The notes under the pieces were generated by a model. The model made no database searches. It was not told the DNA's origin and saw only the letters and a list, made by a program, of their open reading frames with translations. A stretch of DNA of 64,000 bases from Peribacillus deserti (lineage in GTDB: Bacteria; Bacillota; Bacilli; Bacillales; DSM-1321): contig NZ_JAFBFI010000014.1 in NCBI RefSeq assembly GCF_016909175.1, positions 62,001-126,000 on the forward strand, given 5' to 3'. Of this stretch, positions 26,878 through 35,995 are shown piece after piece. The translations under genes and the position numbers were made by a program. How positions within the stretch are numbered: position 1 is the first letter of the stretch; the number at the start of each line of letters is the position of its first letter.

Positions 26878-26918
26878 AAAAAAGCCCATAGAAAGATATA
26901 TTCCTTCCATGGGCTTTT
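26878..26918 (-). terminator. Second leader terminator of the ABC-F gene
   Basis: Read on the minus strand, AAAAGCCCAT pairs with ATGGGCTTTT around a 19-nt loop and is followed by TTTTTT. It lies 45 nt before the ABC-F start codon and downstream of the leader ORF. Confidence 0.75.
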
Positions 26919-26925
26919 ACAAATA

Positions 26926-26950
26926 AAAAGAGGCCAAAAAAGCCTCTTTC
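26926..26950 (-). terminator. First leader terminator of the ABC-F gene
   Basis: On the minus strand, AAAGAGGC pairs with GCCTCTTT around 7 nt and is followed by TTATTTG. It lies directly before the second terminator, so the pair is tandem. Confidence 0.72.
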
Positions 26951-26989
26951 CATTCCATATATTAAGCGGAGAAGAGATATCTTTACATT

Positions 26990-27115
26990 TTATTGGGATA
27001 TGCAATTTCGAAAAAAGGGCAGACTACCCCCTTGGAAAATTGCTTCATGAAAAATTGCCCGGCAAATATAAATAAAATTTAAAAATTGCGCGCGCAGCCC
27101 AATAAAACGATTCAT
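26990..27115 (-). CDS. Putative 41-residue leader peptide of the ABC-F gene
   Basis: A 42-codon frame with an excellent binding site (AAGGAGGTGAAGAG directly before the ATG) begins MNRFIGLRAQFLNF and ends SQ. It is hydrophobic/aromatic rich (six Phe and one Tyr in the first 27 residues). A 10-bp inverted repeat, TTTTATTGGG and CCCAATAAAA, spans the whole ORF (27111-27102 with 26996-26987, close to its two ends). An inner GCAATTT/AAATTGC pair is also possible. Tandem terminators follow. This layout fits ribosome-stalling attenuation known for ABC-F and erm genes. Confidence 0.55.
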   Translation of the reverse strand: MNRFIGLRAQFLNFIYICRAIFHEAIFQGGSLPFFRNCISQ

Positions 27116-27153
27116 CTCTTCACCTCCTTATGTATTTTCTAAATTATATGATA

Positions 27154-27182
27154 ATTATATATGTTCTGTGTAGAAAGAACAA
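27154..27182 (-). promoter_or_regulatory. Sigma-A promoter for the ABC-F leader transcript
   Basis: On the minus strand TTGTTC (27182-27177), a 17-nt spacer and TATAAT (27159-27154) form a good promoter. It lies about 40 nt before the leader-peptide start. Confidence 0.6.
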
Positions 27183-27224
27183 CATAATTACTATTATTAA
27201 CCATTTCAGATTGAATTATGAAAT

Positions 27225-27540
27225 GAAAAAGAGCGCAGATATCAATCTGCACCCTTTTTCATTCCTTTAATAAAGGAATGGCATACTTACTATACACTTG
27301 GGGCCGAATCGATCTTAAGTATATCGATTATTGACCAGCGTGCCTTTGGTACGCTCAGTATATCGTAACTGCCTTACATTGCCTAATACTCGATTTGAAG
27401 TCGCTGCTAAACGATTCATCGGCTATCAGTCCCTTCTCTTTTTGTATCGGCTTTGCCTTATTTATTTACCCTGCATTAGGAAAGGTAAACCTCACATTCC
27501 TTTTTTAAAAATTATTAGTTTTTATATGCCGACTCTAGCT
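27225..27540 (-). other. Structured region of unknown role between the ABC-F leader and cysI
   Basis: No recognised gene. On the minus strand there is a 34-codon frame near 27418-27314 (MNRLAATSNRVLG start) and two hairpins: a perfect ATTCCTTTA/TAAAGGAAT one (27261-27279) and a terminator-like 16-bp stem (27225-27240 with 27245-27260, two mismatches) with T5. Further pairs include AGCGT/ACGCT and GGCAAAGCC. It may be a small transcript ending at 27225. I found no match to riboswitches I remember. Confidence 0.35.
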
Positions 27541-27553
27541 TAGAAAGAGAAAA

Positions 27554-27574
27554 GACAGGAACATAATTCCTGTC
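27554..27574 (-). terminator. Terminator after cysI
   Basis: The stem GACAGGAA/TTCCTGTC has a 5-nt loop. On the minus strand it is followed by TTTTCTCTTTCT. Confidence 0.75.
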
Positions 27575-27589
27575 TCAGAATACTCTTCA

Positions 27590-29308
27590 TTAATCATGAA
27601 AGTTCATACCATCTGTCGTTGCTTTAATAATGCCGGCACGGATGACATAGTCACCAAAGTGTTCACCTTCCAGACGTTCCTTCGCATAACGCGGAAGAAG
27701 CACACGAAGCTCGTTAAGAATTTCTTCCTCACCAATGTTTTCGCGGTAGATTTTACTTAGGCGGCTCCCGTCAAAAGCTGCACCCAAATACATATTGTAC
27801 TTTCCAACTGCTTTTCCGATAAAACCGATTTCACCTAACGCATGGCGCGCACAGCCGTTCGGGCATCCGGTCATGCGGATGGTAATTTCTTCGTTACGCA
27901 GTCCATTTTCATCCACAATAGTTTCGATTTTATCAATTAAAACCGGTAAATATCGTTCTGCTTCGGCCATCGCAAGGCCGCATGTCGGCAGTGCGACACA
28001 GGCCATTGAACTGCGGCGGAGTGCTGAAAAATGCCTGCCGTCCGTAAGGCCGTATAGTTCTAGTAATTCGTTGATTTTTCTCTTTTTCATGCTTGTTACA
28101 TTGCCAATAATCAGGTTTTGATTAGCCGTCAAACGGAAATCCCCTTTATGGATTTTAGCAATTTCACGCAAGCCCGTCATCAGCTTATAATCTTCAAAAT
28201 CGGCTACGCGCCCGCCTTCTACAAACAATGTAAAATGCCATTTCCCCTGAATGCCCTGCACCCAGCCGTAGCGGTCACCATTATGGTCGAACACATAAGG
28301 CTTAGCTTCACCCAGGCTCCAGCCCAGGCGGTTCTCAAGTTCATTTACAACTGTTTGCAGCCCTAGGCGGTCAACCGTATACTTGAAACGGGCGTATTTA
28401 CGCACAGAACGATTTCCATAGTCACGCTGAATCGTAATAATTTTTTCGGCTACCTCAAGAACCTGGTCCGGAGTACAGAAGCCGATTACTTTCGCTACCT
28501 GCGGATAGGTCGCCTTGTCACCATGGGACATACCCATTCCACCGCCGATTGCCACATTGAATCCGATCAGCTTATTGTCTTCGATAATTGCAATCAAGCC
28601 AAGATCCTGGGAGAAAACATCCACATCGTTGGAAGGCGGTACAGCGATTCCAATCTTGAATTTACGCGGCAAATAAAGCGGTCCGTACATTGGTTCTATT
28701 TCTTCCACTTCAGGAGTTCCGGCTACCTTTTCTTCGTCCAGCCAAATCTCATGATAAGCTCTTGTACGTGGCAATAAATAATCACTTAAGCGTTTGGACC
28801 ATTCATAAACCTCAGAATGAATTTCAGATTGATAAGGATTGGATGTACACATTACATTTCGATTTACATCACCGCACGCTGCTATGGTATCCAAAAGGGA
28901 TGCATGAATTTCCTGGATTGTTTTTTTCATATTCCATTTTAAAATACCATGCATCTGAAACGTCTCGCGTGTGGTCAGCTTTAAGGTGCCATTGCCATAT
29001 TTTTGAGCGAGCTCGTCCATGACCAGCCATTGATGGGGCTGTGCCACACCGCCTGGCATCCGGACGCGCAGCATGAACTGATAAGCAGGCTCAAGCTTTT
29101 GCTTTTGGCGTTCATTGCGAAGATCCCGGTCATCCTGCAAATAGCTGCCATGATGCTTCATAAGGCGGTTGTCATCATCAGGAATGCCGGCACTGATTCG
29201 GTCCAGCATGACCTCCTTCAGAGTGCCGCGCAAATATTTGCTTCGTTCTTTAATTTCTTCAACATCACTCGGCGGGCCGTCAGGTGCTCTTAATATTTGA
29301 TTCACCAT
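27590..29308 (-). CDS. cysI: Sulfite reductase hemoprotein beta subunit CysI
   Basis: This 572-residue siroheme/4Fe-4S enzyme reduces sulfite to sulfide with electrons from CysJ (NADPH-dependent sulfite reductase, assimilatory sulfate pathway, cytoplasm). The four cluster cysteines are visible as CVALPTC (about 435-441) and GCPNGCARH (about 479-487). The ferredoxin-like half domains begin with the QHWLVMD-type block (about 87-93) typical of the family. AAAGGAG precedes the ATG. The gene is 26 nt downstream of cysJ, in the same order as in B. subtilis, and ends on a terminator. Confidence 0.95.
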   Translation of the reverse strand: MVNQILRAPDGPPSDVEEIKERSKYLRGTLKEVMLDRISAGIPDDDNRLMKHHGSYLQDDRDLRNERQKQKLEPAYQFMLRVRMPGGVAQPHQWLVMDELAQKYGNGTLKLTTRETFQMHGILKWNMKKTIQEIHASLLDTIAACGDVNRNVMCTSNPYQSEIHSEVYEWSKRLSDYLLPRTRAYHEIWLDEEKVAGTPEVEEIEPMYGPLYLPRKFKIGIAVPPSNDVDVFSQDLGLIAIIEDNKLIGFNVAIGGGMGMSHGDKATYPQVAKVIGFCTPDQVLEVAEKIITIQRDYGNRSVRKYARFKYTVDRLGLQTVVNELENRLGWSLGEAKPYVFDHNGDRYGWVQGIQGKWHFTLFVEGGRVADFEDYKLMTGLREIAKIHKGDFRLTANQNLIIGNVTSMKKRKINELLELYGLTDGRHFSALRRSSMACVALPTCGLAMAEAERYLPVLIDKIETIVDENGLRNEEITIRMTGCPNGCARHALGEIGFIGKAVGKYNMYLGAAFDGSRLSKIYRENIGEEEILNELRVLLPRYAKERLEGEHFGDYVIRAGIIKATTDGMNFHD

Positions 29309-29334
29309 GTTGTAAAACTCCTTTCAATCTTAAA

Positions 29335-31158
29335 TCAATATACATCACGCTGAAAGCGTTTATTTTGCTGCATGCCGGCTAAATATTCCGCCGCCTGTTC
29401 ACGGCTCATGCTTCCTTCTTTTTCAATAATTTCCAGCAAAGTGTTATGGACGTCATGGGCCATATTTTTCTCATCGCCGCAAATATACAGGACCGCACCA
29501 TCCTGCAGCCATGCGAACAATTCCTTGCTTTGTTCCAGCATACGGTGCTGAACATATACTTTTTCATCCGTATCGCGAGAAAACGCAACATCCATCTTCG
29601 TCAGCACGCCCTCTTTCAGCCACTTCTGCCACTCAGTCTGATAAAGGAAATCCGTTACAAAATGCTGGTCGCCGAAGAACAGCCAAGACTTTCCTGACGC
29701 GCCCGTTTCTTCCCGTTCCTGCATAAAGGCACGGAATGGAGCAATGCCTGTTCCCGGTCCTACCATAATAATCGGAGTTTGCGGATTTTCAGGCAGCTTG
29801 AAATTCTGGTTTTTCTGAATGTAAACCGGGATCGTGTCGCCCGGCTGCAGCCGCTCTGCACATTGGATGGAACAAACACCCTTTCTTTCCCGCCAAAACG
29901 AATCGTAACGTACCGCTCCGATGGTCAAATGAACTTCATCCGGATTGGCGGATAAACTGCTCGCGATGGAATACAGTCGGGACGGCATTTTGCGCAAAAT
30001 AGAGATAAACTCCTGTGCAGAAGCATTCCACGGACCAAAATCCCGCAGCAGGTCAAGCAAATCACGGCCGTTAAGATAGACTTTTAAAGCTTCTCCATTC
30101 CCAGGTGCTGTAAGCTCACTCAGCTGTTCATTCGCTGAAAGCTGTGCTGCCTGTTCCAAAAGAGGTTTAGTTAAGGTTGTGATTTCAAAGTGAGATAGCA
30201 GCGCTTCTCTTAATGGACGAACGTCTCCCTGTTTATTAACTTTCACGTTCTCTGCTGCATCCCATTTCATTTCAGACAGCAGCTGGTCTACAAGGGCCGG
30301 ATCATTATCCGGATAAATGCCAAGGCTGTCACCCGGTTCAAAGCTTAAACCAGACCCTTCAAGCGATAATTCAAGGTGGCGCGTTTCTTTATTTGAGCCG
30401 CGGCCGTTTAAATTTAAGTTTTCAAGTACTTCTGCTTTAAACGGATTGGTTCTGGAATACGCTGATTCCACTGCTGCAGGCGCCGCTGCAGACTCAGGAG
30501 CTGCATTATTGGTTTCCTGTCCTTCACTTAAGCCGCTAATGACCCCTTCTATCCATTCTGCTGCCTGCTCATCATAGTCTAGGTCACAGTCAACTCTTGT
30601 AAACAAGCGTGTACCTCCGAGTTCTTCCAGGCGTGCATCAAATTCCTTTCCGGTTTGGCAGAAAAACTCATACGAGCTGTCTCCAAGAGATAACACAGAG
30701 AAACGAAGATCATCAAGCTTAGGTGCTCTTCTGCCATGAAGGAACTCATGGAATGACAGCGCATTGTCAGGCGGGTCGCCTTCTCCATGTGTACTTACCA
30801 GGATAAGGAGGTTTTGGACTTTCTTTAAATTATTGGGCTTAAAATCGTTCATGGACGATACTGTTACCTTAAAACCTCGTCCTTCAAGTGTCTTGCCAGC
30901 TTTCGCCGCAAGTCCCTGGGCATTCCCTGTCTGTGATCCATATAAAATGGTCACTTCTCTCGGTGTCAGCTGTCCACTGGTTGCAGCTGGAACCTCCGCT
31001 GCCTGTTCGACTGCTGTTCCTAAAGCATTCGCTGTCTGAGAAGCAGCCAGATAACCGCTCAGCCAAACTTTCTGTGATTCTGTTAAAGTCGGCAGAAGGC
31101 GGTTAAGGAGTTCTGCCTGCTCCTGATTAAACGGACTGTTCATTACCTGAAGTTGCAA
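29335..31158 (-). CDS. cysJ: Sulfite reductase flavoprotein alpha subunit CysJ
   Basis: This 608-residue diflavin reductase passes electrons from NADPH through FAD and FMN to CysI. There is an N-terminal helical extension, then a flavodoxin domain (about 75-215, YGSQTGNAQ for FMN phosphate), a FAD domain (RLYSIASS near 395) and an NADPH domain (GPGTGIAPFRAFMQE near 465), ending in KRFQRDVY. I choose TTG at 31158 as start: GAGGTGG lies 6 nt before it, and the N-terminus MQLQVMNSPF then equals that of B. subtilis CysJ. A GTG at 31173 overlaps the binding site. The operon is divergent from cysL. Confidence 0.95.
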   Translation of the reverse strand: MQLQVMNSPFNQEQAELLNRLLPTLTESQKVWLSGYLAASQTANALGTAVEQAAEVPAATSGQLTPREVTILYGSQTGNAQGLAAKAGKTLEGRGFKVTVSSMNDFKPNNLKKVQNLLILVSTHGEGDPPDNALSFHEFLHGRRAPKLDDLRFSVLSLGDSSYEFFCQTGKEFDARLEELGGTRLFTRVDCDLDYDEQAAEWIEGVISGLSEGQETNNAAPESAAAPAAVESAYSRTNPFKAEVLENLNLNGRGSNKETRHLELSLEGSGLSFEPGDSLGIYPDNDPALVDQLLSEMKWDAAENVKVNKQGDVRPLREALLSHFEITTLTKPLLEQAAQLSANEQLSELTAPGNGEALKVYLNGRDLLDLLRDFGPWNASAQEFISILRKMPSRLYSIASSLSANPDEVHLTIGAVRYDSFWRERKGVCSIQCAERLQPGDTIPVYIQKNQNFKLPENPQTPIIMVGPGTGIAPFRAFMQEREETGASGKSWLFFGDQHFVTDFLYQTEWQKWLKEGVLTKMDVAFSRDTDEKVYVQHRMLEQSKELFAWLQDGAVLYICGDEKNMAHDVHNTLLEIIEKEGSMSREQAAEYLAGMQQNKRFQRDVY

Positions 31159-31397
31159 CGATATCCACCTCACAAAGGAATTTAATCATATGTACGACAT
31201 AAGACTTTTTTGTAATTGTTTCATAGATTGAGATTCAAAGAAGATATTTCTATTTTCCCTATAAATTAAGTCGGGTTTAAATCATTTATAAAATAAAAAA
31301 AGTTTATAATTATCACTTTACCGAAAGACTCAGCATTAGTAAAATAAATAAAAATAATAATAGCTATTAAGATTACTAATAATAGGGAGGGATCCAT

Positions 31398-32300
31398 TTG
31401 TATTATGATGAGTTAAAAACATTTGTTACTCTAGCTGAGGTGAAAAATTTTACCAAAACAGCCGAAATCCTCCTCATGTCACAACCCAGTGTCAGTCTCC
31501 ATATTAAAAACCTGGAAAAAGAATTTCAAACTAAATTATTTCAACGCTCTCCTAAATTCCTAAAGATTACCCCATCCGGGGAGATTTTATATGACCGCGC
31601 TAAACAAATGATTACGATTTACGAACAGACCCGGCAGGATATTTTAGAACATATTAATTCTGTTAAAGGAGAACTAAAGATAGGTGCAAGTTTTACAATT
31701 GGAGAATATATATTGCCCGCTTTACTTTATGACCTGCAGCAGGATTATCCAGAGCTTGACCTTCAAGTGATTATTGGAAATACAGAAGAAATTGTACAAT
31801 CTGTTCGTTCATATGAAGTAGATATAGGTTTAATAGAAGGACAGACGAATGATAAGGAGCTTTCCGTACAGGCTTTTATGCAGGATGAGCTTTTTATCGT
31901 TTCTTCTAACAGCCATGCTCTCGCAGGCCGGGGGGAAGTCGAAATTGCTGATCTTCAGAACCAAGCATGGATTACCAGGGAAGTCGGCTCAGGGACCCGA
32001 GAATATCTTAACCATGTCATTCGCTCAAACGGCCTAAAAGTTAAATCCATGCTCACCATAAGCAGCAACCAAGGAATAAAAGAAGCTGTGATCCATGGAA
32101 TGGGCCTGTCACTTCTGTCCCGCAGTGTCATCCAGCGAGACGTAGAGCATCATAACCTTTCTATCATCTCTTTAAAAAAACAGTCCTTTACTCGAACGCT
32201 TTCCTGCATTTACTCCCCTATTATGCAGGATAAAAAGAACGTAAAGACATTTATCCAGGCATTAGACAAAAAATGGCCTGATAAAAAGGAACAGGGTTAA
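31398..32300 (+). CDS. cysL: LysR-type regulator CysL
   Basis: This 300-residue LysR regulator has an N-terminal winged helix-turn-helix (about 1-60, TKTAEILLMSQPSVSLHIKNLE) and a periplasmic-binding-like effector domain (about 90-295). It matches CysL (YwfK), the activator of cysJI in B. subtilis. The start is TTG with GGGAGG 7 nt before. The 239-nt space shared with cysJ should hold its binding sites (T-N11-A type), which I could not fix with certainty. It is divergent from its target operon, the usual LysR layout. Confidence 0.88.
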   Translation: MYYDELKTFVTLAEVKNFTKTAEILLMSQPSVSLHIKNLEKEFQTKLFQRSPKFLKITPSGEILYDRAKQMITIYEQTRQDILEHINSVKGELKIGASFTIGEYILPALLYDLQQDYPELDLQVIIGNTEEIVQSVRSYEVDIGLIEGQTNDKELSVQAFMQDELFIVSSNSHALAGRGEVEIADLQNQAWITREVGSGTREYLNHVIRSNGLKVKSMLTISSNQGIKEAVIHGMGLSLLSRSVIQRDVEHHNLSIISLKKQSFTRTLSCIYSPIMQDKKNVKTFIQALDKKWPDKKEQG

Positions 32301-32323
32301 CGGCCGTCTAAGTGATAAAAAAA

Positions 32324-32356
32324 AGCGAAAGCATGTTAGATTCACATGCTTCCGCT
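32324..32356 (-). terminator. Terminator of the MFS remnant
   Basis: On the minus strand AGCGGAAGCATGT pairs with ACATGCTTTCGCT (one mismatch) and is followed by eight T. It still marks the end of the broken gene at 32367. Confidence 0.75.
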
Positions 32357-32366
32357 CACTATAGAG

Positions 32367-32606
32367 CTAGACTTCCTTTACCTTTAAAATGAACAGACCG
32401 CTGCCCGCATAGAATAAGGACGCCAGGTGAAATAGGACGCTGATAGAAAAGAAGTCTAAAATGATTCCACTGGCAAAAACAGCTGAGGCCGAAAAAATCG
32501 AGGTCCAAAAATGATATCTCCCTATAACTCTCCCTCTTTGGCTGCCATCACTCAGGTCGGCCACCATGCCCTTTTTTGCTGTTGCTCTCTGAACCTGGCA
32601 GACATG
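32367..32606 (-). pseudogene. C-terminal fragment of an MFS transporter
   Basis: About 75 codons encode ...GMVADLSDGSQRGRVIGRYH and then two membrane segments, the end of an MFS carrier (the D-R-G-R-x-x-G loop before the last helices). The frame runs upstream only to the terminator of the DUF445 gene, so the first 80% or more of the gene is gone. The ATG at 32567 has no binding site. The own terminator remains. Confidence 0.72.
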
Positions 32607-32610
32607 AAAA

Positions 32611-32637
32611 AAGAACGGGCTGATGAAGTCCGTTCTT
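32611..32637 (-). terminator. Terminator after the DUF445 gene
   Basis: The stem AAGAACGG/CCGTTCTT has an 11-nt loop and is followed on the minus strand by TTTT. Confidence 0.78.
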
Positions 32638-32645
32638 CGTATGAA

Positions 32646-33893
32646 CTAGAGGAAGAGCTTAAAGACCGTAATACCTATCCCAATGATAAATCCGCATACG
32701 GCACCATTCACTCTTATCCATTGAAGATCTTTTCCTATATTGTTTTCCATCATTTCGATTAGTGTTTCGTTATCCAGCTTGTCTAAATTTTCTTTAACAA
32801 GCTTTCCGATTTTCGCATGATTGTCTTCCACAATTCTTGCAATCTGATTCTGGACCACATCTTCTATTTTATCCACCTGTTTTTGATTATTCTGCAGGCT
32901 GGACAGCATCTGTTCTAGATATGGCATTAAATAGGTATCCATAAGCTTTCTATCCTGAATTTTTTCAAGTGAAAGCTGCTTCAGCTTATGAAGATTTTCA
33001 TTGATCAGGCCAGCCGGCTCCCATTCAGCAGTCAGCTTTAATTTAAAGTCTTCCATTTCAGCAATCAACTTCTCGTTTTCTGGAATTCCCTGCAATTCTT
33101 TACGGATATATAACAGGAGCGCCTGACGGTTTGGATTATCTTCTCTTTTTAAACTATCCACTCCGCCTGCGAGCAGGCTATGGATAATATTGCCGAGCTT
33201 TTCTTCACTCATGACGCCTCGGAATGATTTAATCGCAAATTGCAGAAACCCATCAAATTCCATGGAATCTAATGCTTGCAAGGCCACGCTCCCAAGCTGA
33301 TAGCTGCGATTTTCTTTCTTTAACCATGTTTCAATCATAGCCAGTAACCGATCCAGCAACTTTTCATCATATTTACGGGCGATCGTGTGATCTGAAATGT
33401 TCTTTAGAAGGGATGCTAATTGAACGGATGCTAAATATTCCTTCAGCTTCCGTTCTATAAATGGGGTCACCTTCTCAACGTTTACCTGCTTAATCCCATA
33501 GATGAGAATAGATTCGATTCCCTTTTTGGCAGCTTCTGTACCCAGCTTTTCCTGGGTCACGGAAAGAACCTTATTAGTAATCGAGATTTGTTTAATCTTC
33601 TCCTTTATACTCTCTTTTGTCAGCCAGTTAGTCTCTAGGATATTGACCAGTGCAGTAACCATACGATCTCTGTTCTTGGGCAGCAGTGCCGTATGCGGGA
33701 TAGGCAGTCCCAGCGGATGCCTGAATAAGGCCGTAACTGCAAACCAGTCGGCCAATCCCCCTACAATTCCAGCCTCAAATCCTCCCTGCAGCAATCTGCC
33801 GATCAAAGAATCTTGAAAAGGAATAGTCGCTAAAAATCCAGCACCCATAATGATAAGGGACAAACGGGCTAAATGCCTTGAGCTATTAAACAT
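32646..33893 (-). CDS. DUF445 family membrane protein
   Basis: This 415-residue protein has one N-terminal hydrophobic segment with the family block GGFEAGIVGGLADWFAVTALF (about 37-57), then a long helical, charged middle part, and a C-terminal membrane segment (about 397-415, preceded by WIRVNGAVCGFIIG). That is the DUF445 architecture. Function is unknown; B. subtilis YheB belongs to the same family. AAAAGGAAG supports the start. It is transcribed alone. Confidence 0.85.
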   Translation of the reverse strand: MFNSSRHLARLSLIIMGAGFLATIPFQDSLIGRLLQGGFEAGIVGGLADWFAVTALFRHPLGLPIPHTALLPKNRDRMVTALVNILETNWLTKESIKEKIKQISITNKVLSVTQEKLGTEAAKKGIESILIYGIKQVNVEKVTPFIERKLKEYLASVQLASLLKNISDHTIARKYDEKLLDRLLAMIETWLKKENRSYQLGSVALQALDSMEFDGFLQFAIKSFRGVMSEEKLGNIIHSLLAGGVDSLKREDNPNRQALLLYIRKELQGIPENEKLIAEMEDFKLKLTAEWEPAGLINENLHKLKQLSLEKIQDRKLMDTYLMPYLEQMLSSLQNNQKQVDKIEDVVQNQIARIVEDNHAKIGKLVKENLDKLDNETLIEMMENNIGKDLQWIRVNGAVCGFIIGIGITVFKLFL

Positions 33894-33999
33894 GTGTTCT
33901 ACTTCCTTTTTACTAAGAAATGTAAGATAAGAAATGTTTTGGTTTTCACTTCAATTAAAAAAAGTTGTCTATTCTAGAATAACACGATTTAAGATGCGG

Positions 34000-35061
34000 C
34001 TATTGTTTATTGCTAATCTTATTAAGTATAACCTGAATATCATCGGGCTTTACCAGTTCCACCGGGGAGAATCCCTTTTCAAACACAACAGAATCCGCTT
34101 CTATTAATAATACGTATTTATTATTAACTTTTGCCAGATGGAGGTTTTCTCCATAATCAGAAAGAAGCCCTTGGACTGATACATGGTCAAGCTTCATTTT
34201 CAGTGGAATTTCGGGTGTATGATCGATGATTTGAGCAGCCGCTTCCACAATCTGTTCTGTAGAAAACTTCTCCTGAAGCTCTCTTTTTTCACTTCCCGCC
34301 CAAAGTTCCATCGCCTGCTCCATCTGCTGGCGCTCTTCGCTTTCAGGAGCATAGGCCTCATCCATGTGCTCCTGAACGATATTTAGCACCTGTGACTTTA
34401 CGATTTCAGGCATAGACTCTCCATATTCTACAAACTTTAAAAAATCCTCAAAGTACCGGGCGTGCGAAGATTGATTGATCTTTAATTCCCGCTCTTCAAT
34501 CATCCCTTCTTCTGGCATGTATGGATATTGAATGGATTTCATATTTTTTGTTGTAATGGCCATTTCTACGTGGCGGATGAGCGTAGATTCATCTGATATA
34601 GAGGCTACCTTTGGTTCAAAGTCGCATTTCAAAATGAAAACAAACGGCTCATCAAAGTATTTACGAAGCTTTGCCCTAGCTACCAGGAAGACCCCTCCGC
34701 GCACAGCACTCGTATCCACGTAGGATACAGCAAATTTTTCGCTTTGATTCTGAAACTCTTCCTTTGTCTCTGCAAAACGGACACGCGAGAACTGATTGTA
34801 GTTGGGGTTAGAAGATAAATCATGGCCTTCCTCCACTATAAAAAACCCTATTTTGGTTGGAACCTCTTCCGACTTCGGATGTCTCTCCGCTTTTCGTTTT
34901 ACAATTTTAGTAAACTCTCCATCTAAAAAATCCTTTAAAGGGCTGTTCTCATATTCTTCTTCGTTCAATGTTTGAAACAGCTTATAGCGCTTATCCGCGT
35001 TTTCTCCTTTACCCTCTACCTGAATTACATAAAAGGACAGATATTGTATGTCAAAATCCAT
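34000..35061 (-). CDS. DUF3900-like Bacillus protein
   Basis: This 353-residue soluble acidic protein has no signal peptide or membrane helix. It begins MDFDIQYLSFYVIQVEG and has repeated charged helices. I believe it belongs to DUF3900, a Bacillaceae family with no known function. A distant likeness to nucleoid-associated NdpA/YejK proteins can be imagined (the layout is similar), but I cannot show it. I start at the ATG at 35061, 5 nt after AGGTGG. Confidence 0.6.
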   Translation of the reverse strand: MDFDIQYLSFYVIQVEGKGENADKRYKLFQTLNEEEYENSPLKDFLDGEFTKIVKRKAERHPKSEEVPTKIGFFIVEEGHDLSSNPNYNQFSRVRFAETKEEFQNQSEKFAVSYVDTSAVRGGVFLVARAKLRKYFDEPFVFILKCDFEPKVASISDESTLIRHVEMAITTKNMKSIQYPYMPEEGMIEERELKINQSSHARYFEDFLKFVEYGESMPEIVKSQVLNIVQEHMDEAYAPESEERQQMEQAMELWAGSEKRELQEKFSTEQIVEAAAQIIDHTPEIPLKMKLDHVSVQGLLSDYGENLHLAKVNNKYVLLIEADSVVFEKGFSPVELVKPDDIQVILNKISNKQ

Positions 35062-35265
35062 ATAAACCACCTAAGTTGTTAATTTTAGAGCTCGGAGATT
35101 CGATCATTTTGGCTGCCGAGCAGTTTTTTATAGTAATAATATACCTGGCTGCCTTCTGGCTTAAAAGTAACTTATCACTATTACCTTTTTAATGCTACAG
35201 CAAGGTGTACTGAATTGACAATGAAAAATGCAGGCGTCCTGTCCAAATTCAAGGAAATAAAATAA

Positions 35266-35286
35266 CCTGGCAGGATGCCTGCCAGG
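35266..35286 (-). terminator. Terminator of the rib operon
   Basis: A perfect 9-bp stem CCTGGCAGG/CCTGCCAGG has a 3-nt loop. On the minus strand it is followed by TTATTTTATTT. Confidence 0.82.
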
Positions 35287-35293
35287 CAGTAAA

Positions 35294-35761
35294 TCAGTCG
35301 ATTGAAGAATAAAGATTCGCCATTTCAACTGCTGTAACAGCAGCCTCATATCCTTTATTGCCCGCCTTTGTGCCGGCACGTTCGATCGCCTGCTCGATAT
35401 TTTCAGTGGTTAAAACACCAAAAATAACGGGAACTCCTGTATCTAAAGAAACGGATGCTACACCTTTAGCCACTTCATTGCAGACATAATCAAAGTGAGG
35501 CGTTGCACCACGAATGACTGTCCCGAGCGTAATTACGGCATCATATCCACCTTTAACTGCAAGGCGCTTTGCCACCTGCGGAATTTCAAATGCACCTGGA
35601 ACCCAGGCTACATCAATATTATCTTCATCTACTCCGTGACGCTTCAGGCCATCAAGCGCACCGCTTAATAATTTTCCTGTTATAAACTCATTAAAACGGC
35701 CAACTACAATTCCTACTCGTAAGCCTGTACCAATCACATTACCTTCAAAAACTTTTCCCAT
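35294..35761 (-). CDS. ribH: 6,7-dimethyl-8-ribityllumazine synthase RibH
   Basis: This 155-residue lumazine synthase joins 5-amino-6-ribitylaminouracil and dihydroxybutanone phosphate, the step before riboflavin synthase. Family blocks are [19 protein letters not shown] (about 18-36), the substrate loop VPGAFEIP (about 54-61), [14 protein letters not shown] (about 81-94, with the catalytic His) and [17 protein letters not shown] (about 121-137). AGGAGG precedes the ATG. In B. subtilis it follows ribBA directly; here 234 bp with a dispersed repeat separate it from ribB. Confidence 0.96.
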   Translation of the reverse strand: MGKVFEGNVIGTGLRVGIVVGRFNEFITGKLLSGALDGLKRHGVDEDNIDVAWVPGAFEIPQVAKRLAVKGGYDAVITLGTVIRGATPHFDYVCNEVAKGVASVSLDTGVPVIFGVLTTENIEQAIERAGTKAGNKGYEAAVTAVEMANLYSSID

Positions 35762-35828
35762 TATTATAGCCTCCTATATGCCAGCAAATTCGATTATTAT
35801 TATTTAAACATTGTTAAATTTGTCTGGT

Positions 35829-35955
35829 AATTGCAACGTAGGGCACTCGCTTTTTCGCAGGCAATCAGGGAGCCTCCTCAGCGATACACGCCTGTGGGGT
35901 CTCCCTTGATCCGCTTTTCTGGGCAGGAGTCCCGAGCCTTCCGTTCCAATCAACA
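35829..35955 (-). repeat. Dispersed Bacillus-type palindromic repeat between ribB and ribH
   Basis: On the minus strand the element reads GATTGGAACGGAAGGCTCGG, then GGACTCCTGCCCAGAAAAGC, then GGGAGACCCCACAGGCG, GAGGAGGCTCCCTG and GCGAGTGCCCTACGTTGCAA. The inner GGGAG/CTCCC arms can pair. From memory it is a member of a very common intergenic repeat of Bacillus genomes. It has no coding content and sits where the second half of ribBA is normally found. Confidence 0.75.
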
Positions 35956-35995
35956 AAGCGCCAAAAATCAACATTGAATTTTAAAATAGCTTTAT

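Noticed and set aside
27418-27540. Possible c-di-GMP-I (GEMM) riboswitch on the minus strand (GGCAAAGCC)
   Set aside because: Only the short GCAAAGCC match is present; the remaining consensus and the second helix are missing.
27331-27543. Frame of 70 codons on the plus strand between the ABC-F leader and cysI
   Set aside because: Composition is untypical, there is no ribosome binding site, and the hairpins suggest a minus-strand structure instead.
30317-30577. Antisense frames inside cysJ and cysI (several of 60-110 codons)
   Set aside because: They are by-products of the coding strand; no binding sites and no recognisable product.
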